Source of the DNA: Hyphomicrobiales bacterium
Lineage (GTDB): Bacteria; Pseudomonadota; Alphaproteobacteria; Rhizobiales; Beijerinckiaceae
Direction: 5' to 3'
DNA length: 64,000 nt
Assembly: GCA_003963405.1 (NCBI GenBank)
Contig: RXIY01000011.1
Coordinates: 1 to 64,000 of the forward strand
How positions within the stretch are numbered: the first letter of the stretch is position 1; each line of letters opens with the position of its first letter. The notes below the pieces were generated by a model. That model did not search any database. It was given only the letters and a program-made list of their open reading frames with translations, and was not told the origin of the DNA. This document shows positions 25,962 through 36,584 of this stretch, piece after piece. The translations under genes were made by a program, and so were the position numbers.

Positions 25962-27371
25962 ATGCCACTCGACCAGGAAGAAACGGCGGCGGGCGCCGAG
26001 GGTTTTCGCGAAGAGCGCGGCGGGCTGGACGCCGATTTCGTCTTCGAGGTGGAGGCCGCCATTGCCCTCGGAGACGCCGCCAGGGTCCATGAACTGGTCG
26101 GCGGGCTTCACGAGGCCGATGTCGGCGCGCTGCTGGAACTCCTGAGCCACGAGGCGCGCCCGCGACTCGTCGAGCTGATGGGCTCGGCATTCGACTTTAC
26201 CGCGCTCATGGAGGTGGGGGAAGCCACCCGCGAGGATATTCTCGAGGAGCTGCCGGTCGAGACGCTCGTCGAGGGCGTGCGCGAACTGGAAAGCGACGAC
26301 GCCGTCGCCATTCTCGAAACGCTCGAGCCTGCGGAGCAGGCGGAGGTGCTCGAGGCGCTGCCCGCGCAGGAACGCATCGTCCTGCGCCGCTCGCTCGATT
26401 ATCCGGACGACTCGGCCGGCCGTCTGATGCAGACGACGCTCATCGCCGTGCCGCCCTTCTGGACGGCCGGGCGCGTGCTCGACTTCTTCCGCGAGACCGA
26501 TGGCGACGCTTTGCCGGACAGTTTCTTCGAAGTCTTCGTCGTCGATCCCGGCTACCACCTGCTCGGCACGGTCTTTCTCGATGCGCTGGTGCGGGCGAAG
26601 CCCGCCGCCCGGCTCGACGAGATCATGCAGGCCGACCGGCGGCGGGTGAAGGCGACCGAGGACGGCGCCGAGGCCGCGCGGCTGTTCGAGCGATATAATC
26701 TCGTCTCGGTACCGGTCGTGGATGAATCCGAGCGGCTCGTGGGCGTGCTCACCATCGACGACATCGTCGACGTCATTCAGGAGCAGGCGTCCGAAGAGAT
26801 CAAGGCGCTCGGCGGCGTCAATCCGGAAGAAGAGCTCACGGACGATTTCTGGTGGATCGCGCGCAGCCGTTTCGCGTGGCTTTTCATCAATCTGCTGACG
26901 GCCTTCGTCACCTCGACGGTGTTGAAGACTTTCCAATCGCAGCTCCAGCAGATGGTCGCGCTCGCGGTTCTTGGACCGATCATTGCGGGGCAAGGGGGCA
27001 ATTCCGCAACCCAGACGATGACTGTCGCCGTGCGCGCCCTCGCAACCCGCGAGCTCAACCGGGCGAACGCGGTGAAAATTATTTTCCGCGAGCTCGCCAT
27101 CGGCGCCGTCAACGGCGCCGCCTTCGGGCTCGTGACGGGAATCGTCGCCGCAAACTGGTTTCAGAATGTCGGCCTGTTGCCCGTTATGGCTCTGGCGATG
27201 TTTACGAATCTCGTCGCCGGCGCCTTCGGCGGCATCATCGTGCCGCTCGTCTTCGACCGCTTCAAGTTCGACCCGGCCGTCTCCTCAGGGCCGTTCGTGA
27301 CGACCATTACCGACGTCGTCGGATATGGCGCCTTCCTTACAATCGCCAGCATCTGGTTTCATCTCGATTGA
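25962..27371 (+). CDS. mgtE: Magnesium transporter MgtE
   Basis: A Mg2+ channel/transporter of the inner membrane. The 469-residue protein has the helical N domain (about 20-150, with the repeated ILEELP and LEALPAQER units), a CBS pair (about 150-285, ending VGVLTIDDIVDVIQEQ), and five membrane helices at the C-terminus with GPIIAGQGGNSATQT, the conserved pore region. ATG 25962 is chosen because the N domain begins soon after and GGGA lies upstream. It is divergent from the deacetylase, with 69 bp between starts. Cytoplasmic Mg2+ binding between the N and CBS domains normally closes the pore. Confidence 0.96.
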   Translation: MPLDQEETAAGAEGFREERGGLDADFVFEVEAAIALGDAARVHELVGGLHEADVGALLELLSHEARPRLVELMGSAFDFTALMEVGEATREDILEELPVETLVEGVRELESDDAVAILETLEPAEQAEVLEALPAQERIVLRRSLDYPDDSAGRLMQTTLIAVPPFWTAGRVLDFFRETDGDALPDSFFEVFVVDPGYHLLGTVFLDALVRAKPAARLDEIMQADRRRVKATEDGAEAARLFERYNLVSVPVVDESERLVGVLTIDDIVDVIQEQASEEIKALGGVNPEEELTDDFWWIARSRFAWLFINLLTAFVTSTVLKTFQSQLQQMVALAVLGPIIAGQGGNSATQTMTVAVRALATRELNRANAVKIIFRELAIGAVNGAAFGLVTGIVAANWFQNVGLLPVMALAMFTNLVAGAFGGIIVPLVFDRFKFDPAVSSGPFVTTITDVVGYGAFLTIASIWFHLD

Positions 27372-27423
27372 TCGGACCGCGGGTTTTAACGCTTCGTTAC
27401 GGGCTGAGGGGTAATTTGACGGA

Positions 27424-28455
27424 ATGGGCTCGTTGAATTCTTCAGTATTGCGTATCTCCGCGCTCGCTTGCGTTGCGGCCAGCGCGGAGACCCTCGTCGC
27501 TTGCGGGAGCGCCTATGACCCCGGCTACGCCCGGCATCCGCGCTTCGCCACCAGCGCCCCGCTCGTCAACGCCAAGAAGGACCCGAGCTTCCTCGCCTAT
27601 GCGGTGCCGGAGTCCGATCTTCACCTGTTCCCTGCGACCCGCAGCGCCGAATTCGACGTCCATGGCGTCGACGTCTCGAAATATCAAGGCGATATCGATT
27701 GGGAGCAGGTGCGCAATTCAGGCGTCGCCTTCGCCTATATCAAGGCGACCGAGGGCGGCGACAAGACCGACTCCAAGTTTCAGTACAACTGGGCGGCCTC
27801 CAAGGCCGCCGGCGTGCCGCGCGGCGCCTATCACTTCGTTTATTGGTGTCGACCGCCGCACGAGGAAATCGCCAATTTCGCCTCTGTCGTGCCCAATGAG
27901 CCGGACGCCCTGCCGCCGGTGCTCGACGTGGAGCCGACGCCGGAATCCAAGAGCTGCAAGCGCACGCTCTATCGGGAGGAGGCGATCCGCGACATGCGCC
28001 TGATGCTCGAGGCGATGGAGCGCCACTACGGCAAGAAGCCGGTCATTTATTCCTCGGTCGACTTCTATCAGGCGATTCTCCAGCCCGACGCGCTGTCGGA
28101 ATATCCGATCTGGGTGCGCTCGACGAAATATCACCCCAAAGTGCGCTACGGCGACCGGAAGTGGACCTTCTGGCAATATCGTTCGGATGGCCGCGTGCCG
28201 GGCATCGTGGGCGCCGTCGATCAGAACACCTTCAACGGCACGCATGATCAATGGCGCAGCTGGCTCGCGGCCCAGACCGGCATGAGGGCCGCGCCCGTCG
28301 CGGCGGCGACCCGGCACGGCGACGAGCGCAGCGCCAACAAGCTCATCGAGGACGATCCGGCGATGATCAAGGGCGCCGAAAAGGGCGCCTATGATAAGGA
28401 CGGCGCCGCGCCGACGCCGCCGGCGGCGGTCGACGGCCCGCCGGACAAGGGATAA
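27424..28455 (+). CDS. GH25 lysozyme-like lipoprotein
   Basis: A 343-residue envelope protein with a lipoprotein-like signal (LVACGS, lipidated Cys near 27). Its glycoside hydrolase 25 domain (about 78-280) starts with VHGVDVSKYQGDIDW. It has AYIKATEGG, GVPRGAYHFVYW, LDVEPTPES with the catalytic acid pair region, and FWQYRSDG. It should cleave the peptidoglycan glycan strand. The C-terminal 60 residues are a Lys/Asp/Pro-rich tail. It follows mgtE by 52 bp without a clear terminator. Confidence 0.92.
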   Translation: MGSLNSSVLRISALACVAASAETLVACGSAYDPGYARHPRFATSAPLVNAKKDPSFLAYAVPESDLHLFPATRSAEFDVHGVDVSKYQGDIDWEQVRNSGVAFAYIKATEGGDKTDSKFQYNWAASKAAGVPRGAYHFVYWCRPPHEEIANFASVVPNEPDALPPVLDVEPTPESKSCKRTLYREEAIRDMRLMLEAMERHYGKKPVIYSSVDFYQAILQPDALSEYPIWVRSTKYHPKVRYGDRKWTFWQYRSDGRVPGIVGAVDQNTFNGTHDQWRSWLAAQTGMRAAPVAAATRHGDERSANKLIEDDPAMIKGAEKGAYDKDGAAPTPPAAVDGPPDKG

Positions 28456-28565
28456 TGCCTTCCAGCGGCTAGCCAAGCGCGTCGAATTCGCGTATAGGGC
28501 CGCATCAGTTTCCGCCGCGCTGGGGCGAACCCGCGCGGCCTTAGCCGTTCAGTAGAGAGAAGCAA

Positions 28566-28754
28566 ATGGCCGTTCCGAAGAGAAAAGTCTCCCCGATGAA
28601 GCGGGGCTTCCGTCGTTCCGCCGACGCCCTGAAGGCGCCGACCTATGTCGAGGACAAGGATTCGGGCGAGCTGCGCCGTCCGCATCACATCGACCTGAAG
28701 ACCGGCATGTATCGCGGCCGTCAGGTGCTGAAGGTCAAGGCCGCCGAGGAATAA
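28566..28754 (+). CDS. rpmF: 50S ribosomal protein L32
   Basis: A 62-residue basic ribosomal protein with the family start [17 protein letters not shown] and the conserved [18 protein letters not shown]. This is the cysteine-free form lacking a zinc ribbon, usual in alphaproteobacteria. The ribosome site is AGAGAAG, with ATG at 28566. A strong terminator follows. plsX and fabH, often next to rpmF, are not here. Confidence 0.97.
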   Translation: MAVPKRKVSPMKRGFRRSADALKAPTYVEDKDSGELRRPHHIDLKTGMYRGRQVLKVKAAEE

Positions 28755-28772
28755 GAGGCGCCTGACGCCGAA

Positions 28773-28808
28773 CAAAAAAGCGGGCTCTGCGGGGCCCGCT
28801 TTTTTGTT
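28773..28808. terminator. Bidirectional intrinsic terminator between rpmF and the SDR gene
   Basis: A GC-rich stem (AGCGGGC near 28779-28785 with GCCCGCT near 28794-28800) is flanked by an A-run on the left (28774-28779) and a T-run on the right (28800-28805). It can end rpmF transcription rightward and the SDR gene leftward. Confidence 0.9.
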
Positions 28809-28822
28809 TTGAGGACGGCTGC

Positions 28823-29626
28823 TCAGCGCCGTTGCATCTGCGCGGCGCCGAGAATCGGCAGCAGCAGCGCGCGGGGCGACAGCCGTGCGCCCCAGACCAT
28901 GAGTTTGTTGGCCATTCCCGGCACGACGACCCGCTTTCCGGCCATCAGCCCTTCATAGCCCTGGCGGGCGACTTCCGAGGCGGGAACGAGCGCGGGCTTC
29001 ACGGCGGCCATCATGCCGTCGAAGTTCATGCCGGCGCGGGCCTGAAAGCCGGTTTCGACCGGGCCGGGGCACAGGCAGGAGACGTTGACGCCGGCGGGCT
29101 TCAATTCATGCGACATCGCCTCGCTGAATGAACGCACGAAGGCCTTTGTTGCATAATAGACGGCGAATCCCGGCCCCGGCATGAAAGAGGCGACGGAGGC
29201 GACGTTCAGCACGCCCCCCTTCGTCGTGACGAGCGACGGCAGGAATCGCAAGGTGAGCTCTGTCAGCGCGCGGATGTTGAGGTCGATCATGTCGAGCTGT
29301 TCGGCTCGGTCCAGCTCCGCCGCCGCGCCAATGAGCCCGAAACCCGCGTTGTTGACGAGATATTGCGCGCAGAGCCCGGCCTCGGCGAGGCGCTGTTCGA
29401 GCGCAGCCGAGGCTCCGTCCGACAGGAGGTCGAGTTCGATCACGGTGGGGCGGCTTCGCCCGCTGGCCGCGATCTCGTCGGCGAGGGCCTCGAGCCGGTC
29501 GCCGCGGCGTGCGACGATCGCCACCTCGTGGCCGTTTTCGGCGAAGACGCGGGCGAGAGCCGCGCCGATTCCCTCCGACGCGCCGGTGACGATGGCGGAG
29601 GGGCGGGCGTTTTGCAAATCGGTCAT
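28823..29626 (-). CDS. Short-chain dehydrogenase/reductase
   Basis: A 267-residue NAD(P)-dependent oxidoreductase of the classical SDR type. It has the cofactor motif TGASEGIG, the NNAGFG motif, the active-site Ser in VASVASF and YYATK (Tyr and Lys). An Arg-containing AIVARR after the second strand suggests NADP(H). The C-terminal segment is hydrophobic (WGARLSPRALLLPIL), suggesting a lipid-like substrate or membrane contact. It starts at 29626, 10 nt after the terB-like gene's stop, so the two are one unit. The substrate is unknown. Confidence 0.9.
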   Translation of the reverse strand: MTDLQNARPSAIVTGASEGIGAALARVFAENGHEVAIVARRGDRLEALADEIAASGRSRPTVIELDLLSDGASAALEQRLAEAGLCAQYLVNNAGFGLIGAAAELDRAEQLDMIDLNIRALTELTLRFLPSLVTTKGGVLNVASVASFMPGPGFAVYYATKAFVRSFSEAMSHELKPAGVNVSCLCPGPVETGFQARAGMNFDGMMAAVKPALVPASEVARQGYEGLMAGKRVVVPGMANKLMVWGARLSPRALLLPILGAAQMQRR

Positions 29627-29636
29627 GTTACGACGA

Positions 29637-30131
29637 TCACTCCTTGGGGCGATACCAGGTCTCCTGCTGTGGCGCCTCGAGGTTTTCGCGCGCCTCACGG
29701 CGCAACTCGACGCGCTCGCGCGTGGAGACCCCGAGCAATTCCGCGACGCGCCAGACGACATTTTCCTCGAATTCATGCACCGAGCCGTCGGCGTGGGCCA
29801 TGTCCCACAACATGCCGATTACCTGCCGGCGGCCATCCTCGTCGAGACGGCGCTTGAGCACGCTGGTGAAACGATAGAGGTCAACAGCTTCTCTCTCGCT
29901 CTCGAAGGCGTTGGCGATGACTTTTCCCGCCTCTTCGGGGGAGAGGCCGAAGCGCGCCTCGACCAGCTCCTGAATGCGCGCCCGCTCGTCGGTGTCGAAA
30001 TCGCCGTCGATCGAGGCGATGTGCACGAGAAGCGCGGCCGCCGCGAGCTGATAGTCGGCGGCCTCGAAGGGCTTGGGGCCTTCGGCCTCGCCCGTGAGCT
30101 CCGCGATGAAGGATTTGAGAAGATCGAGCAT
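29637..30131 (-). CDS. TerB-family protein
   Basis: A 164-residue helical cytoplasmic protein of the TerB/DjlA-like family. It has paired acidic helices typical of that fold, HIASIDGDFDTDER and MAHADGSVHEFEENVVWRVAELLGV, each with an Asp-Gly turn. TerB proteins are linked to metal or tellurite stress, but many alphaproteobacteria carry this stand-alone form with unknown function. It is upstream of the SDR gene in an operon, with no other ter gene nearby, so tellurite resistance should not be assumed. Confidence 0.85.
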   Translation of the reverse strand: MLDLLKSFIAELTGEAEGPKPFEAADYQLAAAALLVHIASIDGDFDTDERARIQELVEARFGLSPEEAGKVIANAFESEREAVDLYRFTSVLKRRLDEDGRRQVIGMLWDMAHADGSVHEFEENVVWRVAELLGVSTRERVELRREARENLEAPQQETWYRPKE

Positions 30132-30313
30132 GTGCGTTCCGGGCTGCCGGCCAGTGTGGCGTCTCGTTTGCTATAGAGCAGCGGAGAGCCAAAGGGTAGC
30201 CGAGCCGGATGCGCCAGCCAGCCGGGCGGCCCACGTCAGGGTCGCTCAAAATTTAGGCGGTTTGCCGTGGATTTAGGCGTCTCCCGAGCTTGGCGTAGGA
30301 TTATGACAAGGGG

Positions 30314-32053
30314 GTGACAGTGACGGCCGAGATGAACGTCATCCGCGTCGCAGACTGCGACGCAAGCGCGCGGCGTCCCTGGAGGGATCATTCCAAGTCC
30401 ATGACCAGTTACGCTTTCCAACGAGCGGAGCTTCCGCTGACGGGCCTCGCGGGCTTGAAGCAGAATTGGCGTCAGGACGCCGTGGCCGGCTTCCTCGTCT
30501 TCCTCATCGCGCTGCCGCTCTGCCTCGGCATCGCCATGGCCTCGGGCTTCCCCCCTCAGGCCGGCGTGATCACGGCCATTGTCGGCGGGCTTCTCGTCTC
30601 GCGCATCAACGGCTCTTTCGTCACGATCAATGGCCCGGCCGCGGGCCTCATCGTCGTGGTCCTCGCCTCCGTTCAGGAACTCGGCGCGGGCGACGCCATG
30701 GCCGGCTATCGCTACACGCTGGCCGCGATCGTCTGCGCCAGCGTGCTCCAGACGGCCATGGGTCTTTGCCGCGCGGGCAAGCTATCGGCGTTTTTCCCGT
30801 CCTCCGCCGTGCATGGCATGCTCGCCGCCATCGGCATCATCATCATGTCGAAGCAGCTTCACGTCATGCTCGGCGTCAAGCCGGACGCCGACACGCTGTT
30901 CCAGACCATCGCCGCCATTCCGGCGAGCCTGCGGGACATGAACCCGGAGGTTGCGACGATCGGCGGCGTCGGCCTGCTGATCCTCATCGGCTGGACCCTC
31001 GTCACGAACCGCTATGTGAAGATGATCCCGGCGCCGCTCGTCGTCGTGATCGTCGGCATGGCGCTCGGCCAATATTTCGATCTCGACGACGAGCACATCT
31101 TCCTCTTCCTGCCGGACACGGCCTACCTGCCGCATCACGAATTCACGATTGGCCCCAAGTTCCTTGTCGCGATTCCGAATAATTTCCTCGCGAGCTTCGC
31201 CTTTCCGGACTTTACGCCGATCTTCTCGCTCGTCTTCTGGCAGCAGGTCTTCGCCATCTGTCTCGTGGGCAGCCTCGAAACGCTATTGAGCGCCGCGGCC
31301 GTCGACAAGCTCGATCCCTATAAGCGCACCTCGGACCTCAATCGCGATCTCGCGGCGGTCGGGCTCGGCAACATCGTCTGCGGGCTCATCGGCGGCCTGC
31401 CGATGATCGCGGAAATCGTCCGCAGTTCAGCCAATTGCACCAATGGGGCGCGCACCGGCTGGGCGAATTTCTTCCACGGCGCCTTCCTGCTCCTCTTCGT
31501 GGCGCTCTTTCCCAAGCTCATCCACGAAATCCCGCTGGCCTCGCTCGCCGCGCTGCTGGTCTTCACCGGCTTTCGCCTCGCCTCGCCGAGCGTCTTCAAA
31601 AAAACGCTCGCCATCGGCTGGGACCAGCTCGGCGTCTTCTGCATCACCATCGTCGGCGTGCTGGCGACGGACCTCATCGTCGGCGTCGCCATCGGCGTCG
31701 TCGCGGAACTGGTCTTCCACCTCTATCGCAGCGTCAACTGGAGCGAGGTCCTGCGCCTGCGTCTCGAAATCGAGGAGAAGGAGCCGGAAGTCTTTCACGT
31801 GCGGCTCGGGGGCGCGGCCTTCTTCGCCAATGTTCTGGCGCTCAAGAAGGATTTGGCGCTGCTTCCGCGCGGCAAGACCGTGGTTTTCGACGTTTCCGAG
31901 ACCTCGACGATCGACCATACGGTCATGGAGTTCCTCCACCACTATTGCGAGGACTATGAGCGCGCCGGCGGCGCGGCCGAACTTTACGGCCTCGACAATC
32001 ACGCCTCGAAATCCAGCCATCCGCTCGCGCCGAGGAAACGCACGGCGGCGTAA
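30314..32053 (+). CDS. SulP-family anion transporter with STAS domain
   Basis: An inner-membrane anion transporter, probably for sulfate or bicarbonate. About ten to twelve membrane helices span residues 55-480, beginning DAVAGFLVFLIALPLCLGIAMASG and including the family segment GFPPQAGVITAIVGG. The C-terminal cytoplasmic STAS domain (about 490-560) has FDVSETSTIDHTVMEFLHH. The start is uncertain: GTG 30314 gives 579 residues; the ATG at 30401 (MTSYAFQ) gives a terminus nearer to homologues and has GGAGG 15 nt upstream. No carbonic anhydrase or sulfur gene is next to it, so the substrate cannot be told. Confidence 0.9.
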   Translation: MTVTAEMNVIRVADCDASARRPWRDHSKSMTSYAFQRAELPLTGLAGLKQNWRQDAVAGFLVFLIALPLCLGIAMASGFPPQAGVITAIVGGLLVSRINGSFVTINGPAAGLIVVVLASVQELGAGDAMAGYRYTLAAIVCASVLQTAMGLCRAGKLSAFFPSSAVHGMLAAIGIIIMSKQLHVMLGVKPDADTLFQTIAAIPASLRDMNPEVATIGGVGLLILIGWTLVTNRYVKMIPAPLVVVIVGMALGQYFDLDDEHIFLFLPDTAYLPHHEFTIGPKFLVAIPNNFLASFAFPDFTPIFSLVFWQQVFAICLVGSLETLLSAAAVDKLDPYKRTSDLNRDLAAVGLGNIVCGLIGGLPMIAEIVRSSANCTNGARTGWANFFHGAFLLLFVALFPKLIHEIPLASLAALLVFTGFRLASPSVFKKTLAIGWDQLGVFCITIVGVLATDLIVGVAIGVVAELVFHLYRSVNWSEVLRLRLEIEEKEPEVFHVRLGGAAFFANVLALKKDLALLPRGKTVVFDVSETSTIDHTVMEFLHHYCEDYERAGGAAELYGLDNHASKSSHPLAPRKRTAA

Positions 32054-32130
32054 GTCGCCGGCTTGCCGGGGAGGGGGCGGGCGACGCGCTCGCCCCGGCC
32101 TCGCTCGTTCATATTCTCCGTTCTCTGAGC

Positions 32131-32157
32131 CGCCCTGGCCTCGGCCAGGGCGTTCTT
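32131..32157 (+). terminator. Probable terminator of the SulP gene
   Basis: A perfect 10-bp stem (32131-32140 with 32143-32152) with a 2-nt loop is followed by the weak T-rich tract TTCTT. It lies 78 nt after the SulP stop and before the ahcY promoter. Confidence 0.6.
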
Positions 32158-32182
32158 GCGCTCGCGGGGCGGTCGGTCGGAT

Positions 32183-32212
32183 TTGACATAAACAAATCTT
32201 TATATCTTTATT
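32183..32212 (+). promoter_or_regulatory. ahcY promoter overlapped by a palindromic operator candidate
   Basis: A perfect -35 box TTGACA (32183-32188) is followed by A/T-rich DNA with a possible -10 near 32206-32211. Across it lies the imperfect palindrome ATAAACAAATCTTTAT (32188-32203), and its right half ATCTTTAT is repeated at 32204-32211. The palindrome resembles the ATAAAGATATCTTTAT-type site I recall for SahR, an ArsR-family regulator of SAH recycling in Proteobacteria. Confidence 0.55.
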
Positions 32213-32284
32213 GCCTTCTGTGGCCGCCGCTGTTATAGGCGCGGCTTGCGCCGGGACGCCGGCCTCCCCGAGCAGAGGACTCGC

Positions 32285-33691
<1,407 letters not shown>

Positions 33692-34061
33692 GGCTCGAGC
33701 CTGGCGGTTCGCCGCCGGCCTCCGCTTGCGGTCCCGCTCCCTGGAGCGGGGCCGCTTTTTTATGCGTCCCCTGCACAGAAACACGATTCCGTTTTCGCTG
33801 AACGCGTTCTAGATTGAGACGAATCGTAGTAAGCGTCGCGGGCGTGAGCGCAACAGTGCCGGCCATTCGGCCGCCCTTGTACATGCTTCAGCTTCAGGCG
33901 GTCCTGCGGCGTCGTGCGTGCGGTTTTCTGCTTCGGCTCAAGACCCATTCTTGTGCATTTGTTTTCCGTGTCGTGTTTTCTCGAGCATCTCAACTCTCTC
34001 TGGGGCCAGGTTCTAGGATGACGCCCGAGCCGCACGGCGCGCGAAAGGAAACGTCTCGCTC
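33692..34061. other. Intergenic region between ahcY and divL
   Basis: It contains the ahcY terminator (33728-33761). The sequence around 33784-33812 (GATTCCGTTTTCGCTGAACG and the following GCGTTCTAGA) looks like a dispersed intergenic element seen in Rhizobiales, though I cannot confirm copies elsewhere. Short open frames on both strands have no family features. The divL promoter should lie here. Confidence 0.5.
33728..33761 (+). terminator. Intrinsic terminator of ahcY
   Basis: A long GC stem (GCGG-CCCGCTCC with GGAGCGGG-CCGC, one bulge pair) with a tight CT loop ends in six T residues (33756-33761). Confidence 0.9.
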
Positions 34062-36584
34062 ATGATGCGATGCGGCAGACTGCATCCCCGCGTTGAGGCG
34101 GCGCCTCGGTCGCGGCGAGCGCGTATGCGCCTATCGGGCGGCGTGGCGGCGTTCTGCGGCGCGCTTTCGGTCGCCCCCGCGCTGGCGCAGTCGGCGGGGC
34201 TCGCCGCGTCGCTGCCGGCGGATTCCGATATCGTCGGCTTCGCCTTTAGCGGCGGGCTGGCGCTGTTTTCGGCCGTCGTCGCGCTGACCCACATCGGCGA
34301 GCGCAACCATTGGCGCCGTCGGGAGGCGCGGATGGCCGCAGAGCTAGAGGATCTCCGCGCCAGATTCGATCGCGCCCGCACCTTTCTCGCCAGCGAGCCT
34401 CAGGCCTTCGTCGTCTGGTCCTCTCCCGAGGGCGATCCCGATGTCAGCGCCTCGACGCTGCTCGCCGACGCCGACGGCGCGCCGCGCCGGCTTCTGGCCT
34501 TCGGGACATGGCTCGTCGCGAAAGACGCTCAGGCGCTCGACGCCGCCATCGACCGGCTGCGCAAGTACGGCGAGGCTTTTCGCCTGTCGCTCGCGGGCGT
34601 CGCCGGGCGTTTCTACGACGCCGAGGGGCGCGCCGTGGGGGGGAGCGCGGTGCTGCGCATTCGCGAGGTGACGGGCGACAGGCTGGAGCTGATCGGCCTG
34701 CGCGAACGTCATGCGCAGGCGCAACGCGCGCTCGAAGGGTTGCAGGCGCTGCTCGACGCGGCGCCGGCGCCCGTCTGGCTGCGGGACGAGAGCGGGAAGC
34801 TTTCCTTCGTCAACAAGGCCTATGTGGCGGCAGTGGAGGCGAAGGATCGGGAAGACGCTCTCTCGCGGGGCGTCGAGTTGCTCGACGGGTCGGCGCGGAG
34901 CGACGCGGCCAAGGCGCTCGCCAAGGGCTCTGTGTGGCGTGACCGCGTTCTGACGGTCGTCGCGGGGGCGCGGCATGTGCTCGACGTGACCAAGACGACC
35001 GCGCCCCTGACGGCCGCGATCGCCATCGACCGCCACGAGGTCGAGACGGTGCGGGCGGAACTCGAACAGCAGATGCAGTCCTATGTGCGGACGCTCGATC
35101 AGCTGCCGACAGCAATCGCCCTTTTCGACCGCAAGAAGCGACTGATTTACAATAATGAGGCTTTCGCCCGGCTCTGGCAGCTGGATGCGAAATTCCTCGA
35201 CCAGAAGCCGACGGACGGCGAGATCCTCGACCGGCTGCGCGCCGATGAGCGCGTGCCGGCAGAGCCCGATTACCGCGCCTGGAAGGAAAGATTGTTCGAT
35301 GCCTATCGCGCGACCGAGCCGGTCCGCCACACCTGGCATTTGCCCGACGGCCGCATCATCGACGTGGTCGCGCAGCCCAATACGCAGGGCGGCGTCACCT
35401 ATCTCTACGAAGACACGACGAAGGCCTATGATCTCGAGGCGCGCTTCAATGCGCTGAACCGCACGCAGAGCGAGACGCTCGAGACTCTGCGAGAGGGCGT
35501 GGCGGTATTCGCCGCGGATGGGCGGCTGAGCTTTTGCAATCCGGCCTTCATGACGCTCTGGCGGCTCGATCCGGAAGAACTGGAGAAAAAGCCGCGCTTC
35601 GAGGCGCTGGCGGCGCGCTGCCGGACCCTGCACGACAATGCGGAGACCTGGGCGGCGCTGAAGGGGTTCGTCACGAGCCTGAACGACATGCGCGAGGGGT
35701 TCACGCGTCGTATCGAAAGGAGCGACGGCGTGGTGCTCGACTGCACCGCGCAGTCGCTGCTCGACGGCGCCGCGCTGCTCACCTTCGTGGACGTGACGGC
35801 GGACGTGAATGTCGAGCGCGCGCTCACCGACCGCAACAAGGCGCTGCTTGCGGCCGAGAAGCTGCGCAACGACTTCATCCACCACATCAGCTACGAGCTG
35901 CGCTCGCCGCTCAACAACATCAACGGCTTCGTGCATCTTCTGGGCGAAGAGTCGACGGGGCCGCTCAACCCGCGCCAGCTCGAATATCTGGGCTATGTCA
36001 GCAAGTCGTCGGCGGCGCTGCTCGCGATCATCGACGACATTCTCGACCTCGCGACGATCGACGAAGACGCCATGGCGCTCGACGTCGCCAACGTGGATGT
36101 CGTCGCGACCATGCATGCGGCGATCGAGGGCGTGCAGGACAGAATTGCCGAAAACTCGATCGACATTCAGATCGTCGCCATGGACAATGTCGGCGTCTTC
36201 CGGGGCGACGCCAAGCGCGTGCGGCAGATTCTCTTCAATCTCCTGTCCAATGCGGTGGGCTTTTCCAGCCCCGGCCAGACGGTGACGCTCGCCGCCTTGC
36301 GGCGTGAGGGGGAGGTCGTCTTCAAGGTGACGGATCGCGGCCGCGGCATTCCGCCCGATGTATTGGCGCGCGTCTTCGACCGTTTCGAGTCGCATACGGC
36401 GGGATCGCGCCATCGCGGCGTCGGACTGGGCCTCTCCATCGTGCGGGCCTTCATGGAGTTGCACGGCGGCAAGGTGCTGATCGACTCCGCGCCCGGCGAA
36501 GGCACGACGGTGACTTGCGTGTTTCCCGCCTCCGAGGCCGGGGGAGAAGCGCGGCCCGCCGCCAGCGAGGGAGGCTCGGAGTGA
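34062..36584 (+). CDS. divL: DivL-type histidine-kinase homologue with Tyr at the phospho-site
   Basis: A membrane-anchored multi-PAS signalling protein. N-terminal hydrophobic segments lie near 25-43 and 58-78, followed by PAS-like domains (about 240-330, 345-455 and 470-580). The dimerisation helix reads FIHHISYELRSPLNNINGF. Tyr611 stands where kinases have the phospho-accepting His (S-H-E-L-R). The ATPase domain is intact (N-box LLSNAVGFS, G1 DRGRGIP, G2 GVGLGLSIV). Caulobacter DivL has the same His-to-Tyr change and controls CckA together with DivK. It starts an operon whose next gene overlaps by 4 nt. The 840 residues exceed Caulobacter DivL, and the kinase may not be catalytic. Confidence 0.9.
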   Translation: MMRCGRLHPRVEAAPRSRRARMRLSGGVAAFCGALSVAPALAQSAGLAASLPADSDIVGFAFSGGLALFSAVVALTHIGERNHWRRREARMAAELEDLRARFDRARTFLASEPQAFVVWSSPEGDPDVSASTLLADADGAPRRLLAFGTWLVAKDAQALDAAIDRLRKYGEAFRLSLAGVAGRFYDAEGRAVGGSAVLRIREVTGDRLELIGLRERHAQAQRALEGLQALLDAAPAPVWLRDESGKLSFVNKAYVAAVEAKDREDALSRGVELLDGSARSDAAKALAKGSVWRDRVLTVVAGARHVLDVTKTTAPLTAAIAIDRHEVETVRAELEQQMQSYVRTLDQLPTAIALFDRKKRLIYNNEAFARLWQLDAKFLDQKPTDGEILDRLRADERVPAEPDYRAWKERLFDAYRATEPVRHTWHLPDGRIIDVVAQPNTQGGVTYLYEDTTKAYDLEARFNALNRTQSETLETLREGVAVFAADGRLSFCNPAFMTLWRLDPEELEKKPRFEALAARCRTLHDNAETWAALKGFVTSLNDMREGFTRRIERSDGVVLDCTAQSLLDGAALLTFVDVTADVNVERALTDRNKALLAAEKLRNDFIHHISYELRSPLNNINGFVHLLGEESTGPLNPRQLEYLGYVSKSSAALLAIIDDILDLATIDEDAMALDVANVDVVATMHAAIEGVQDRIAENSIDIQIVAMDNVGVFRGDAKRVRQILFNLLSNAVGFSSPGQTVTLAALRREGEVVFKVTDRGRGIPPDVLARVFDRFESHTAGSRHRGVGLGLSIVRAFMELHGGKVLIDSAPGEGTTVTCVFPASEAGGEARPAASEGGSE

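Noticed and set aside
25893..26993. Upstream extension of the polysaccharide deacetylase frame
   Set aside because: It is antisense to mgtE, and the signal peptide fixes the start at 25892.
32160..32284. SAH or SAM riboswitch upstream of ahcY
   Set aside because: No conserved pseudoknot core could be matched; the A/T palindrome over the promoter fits a protein operator better.
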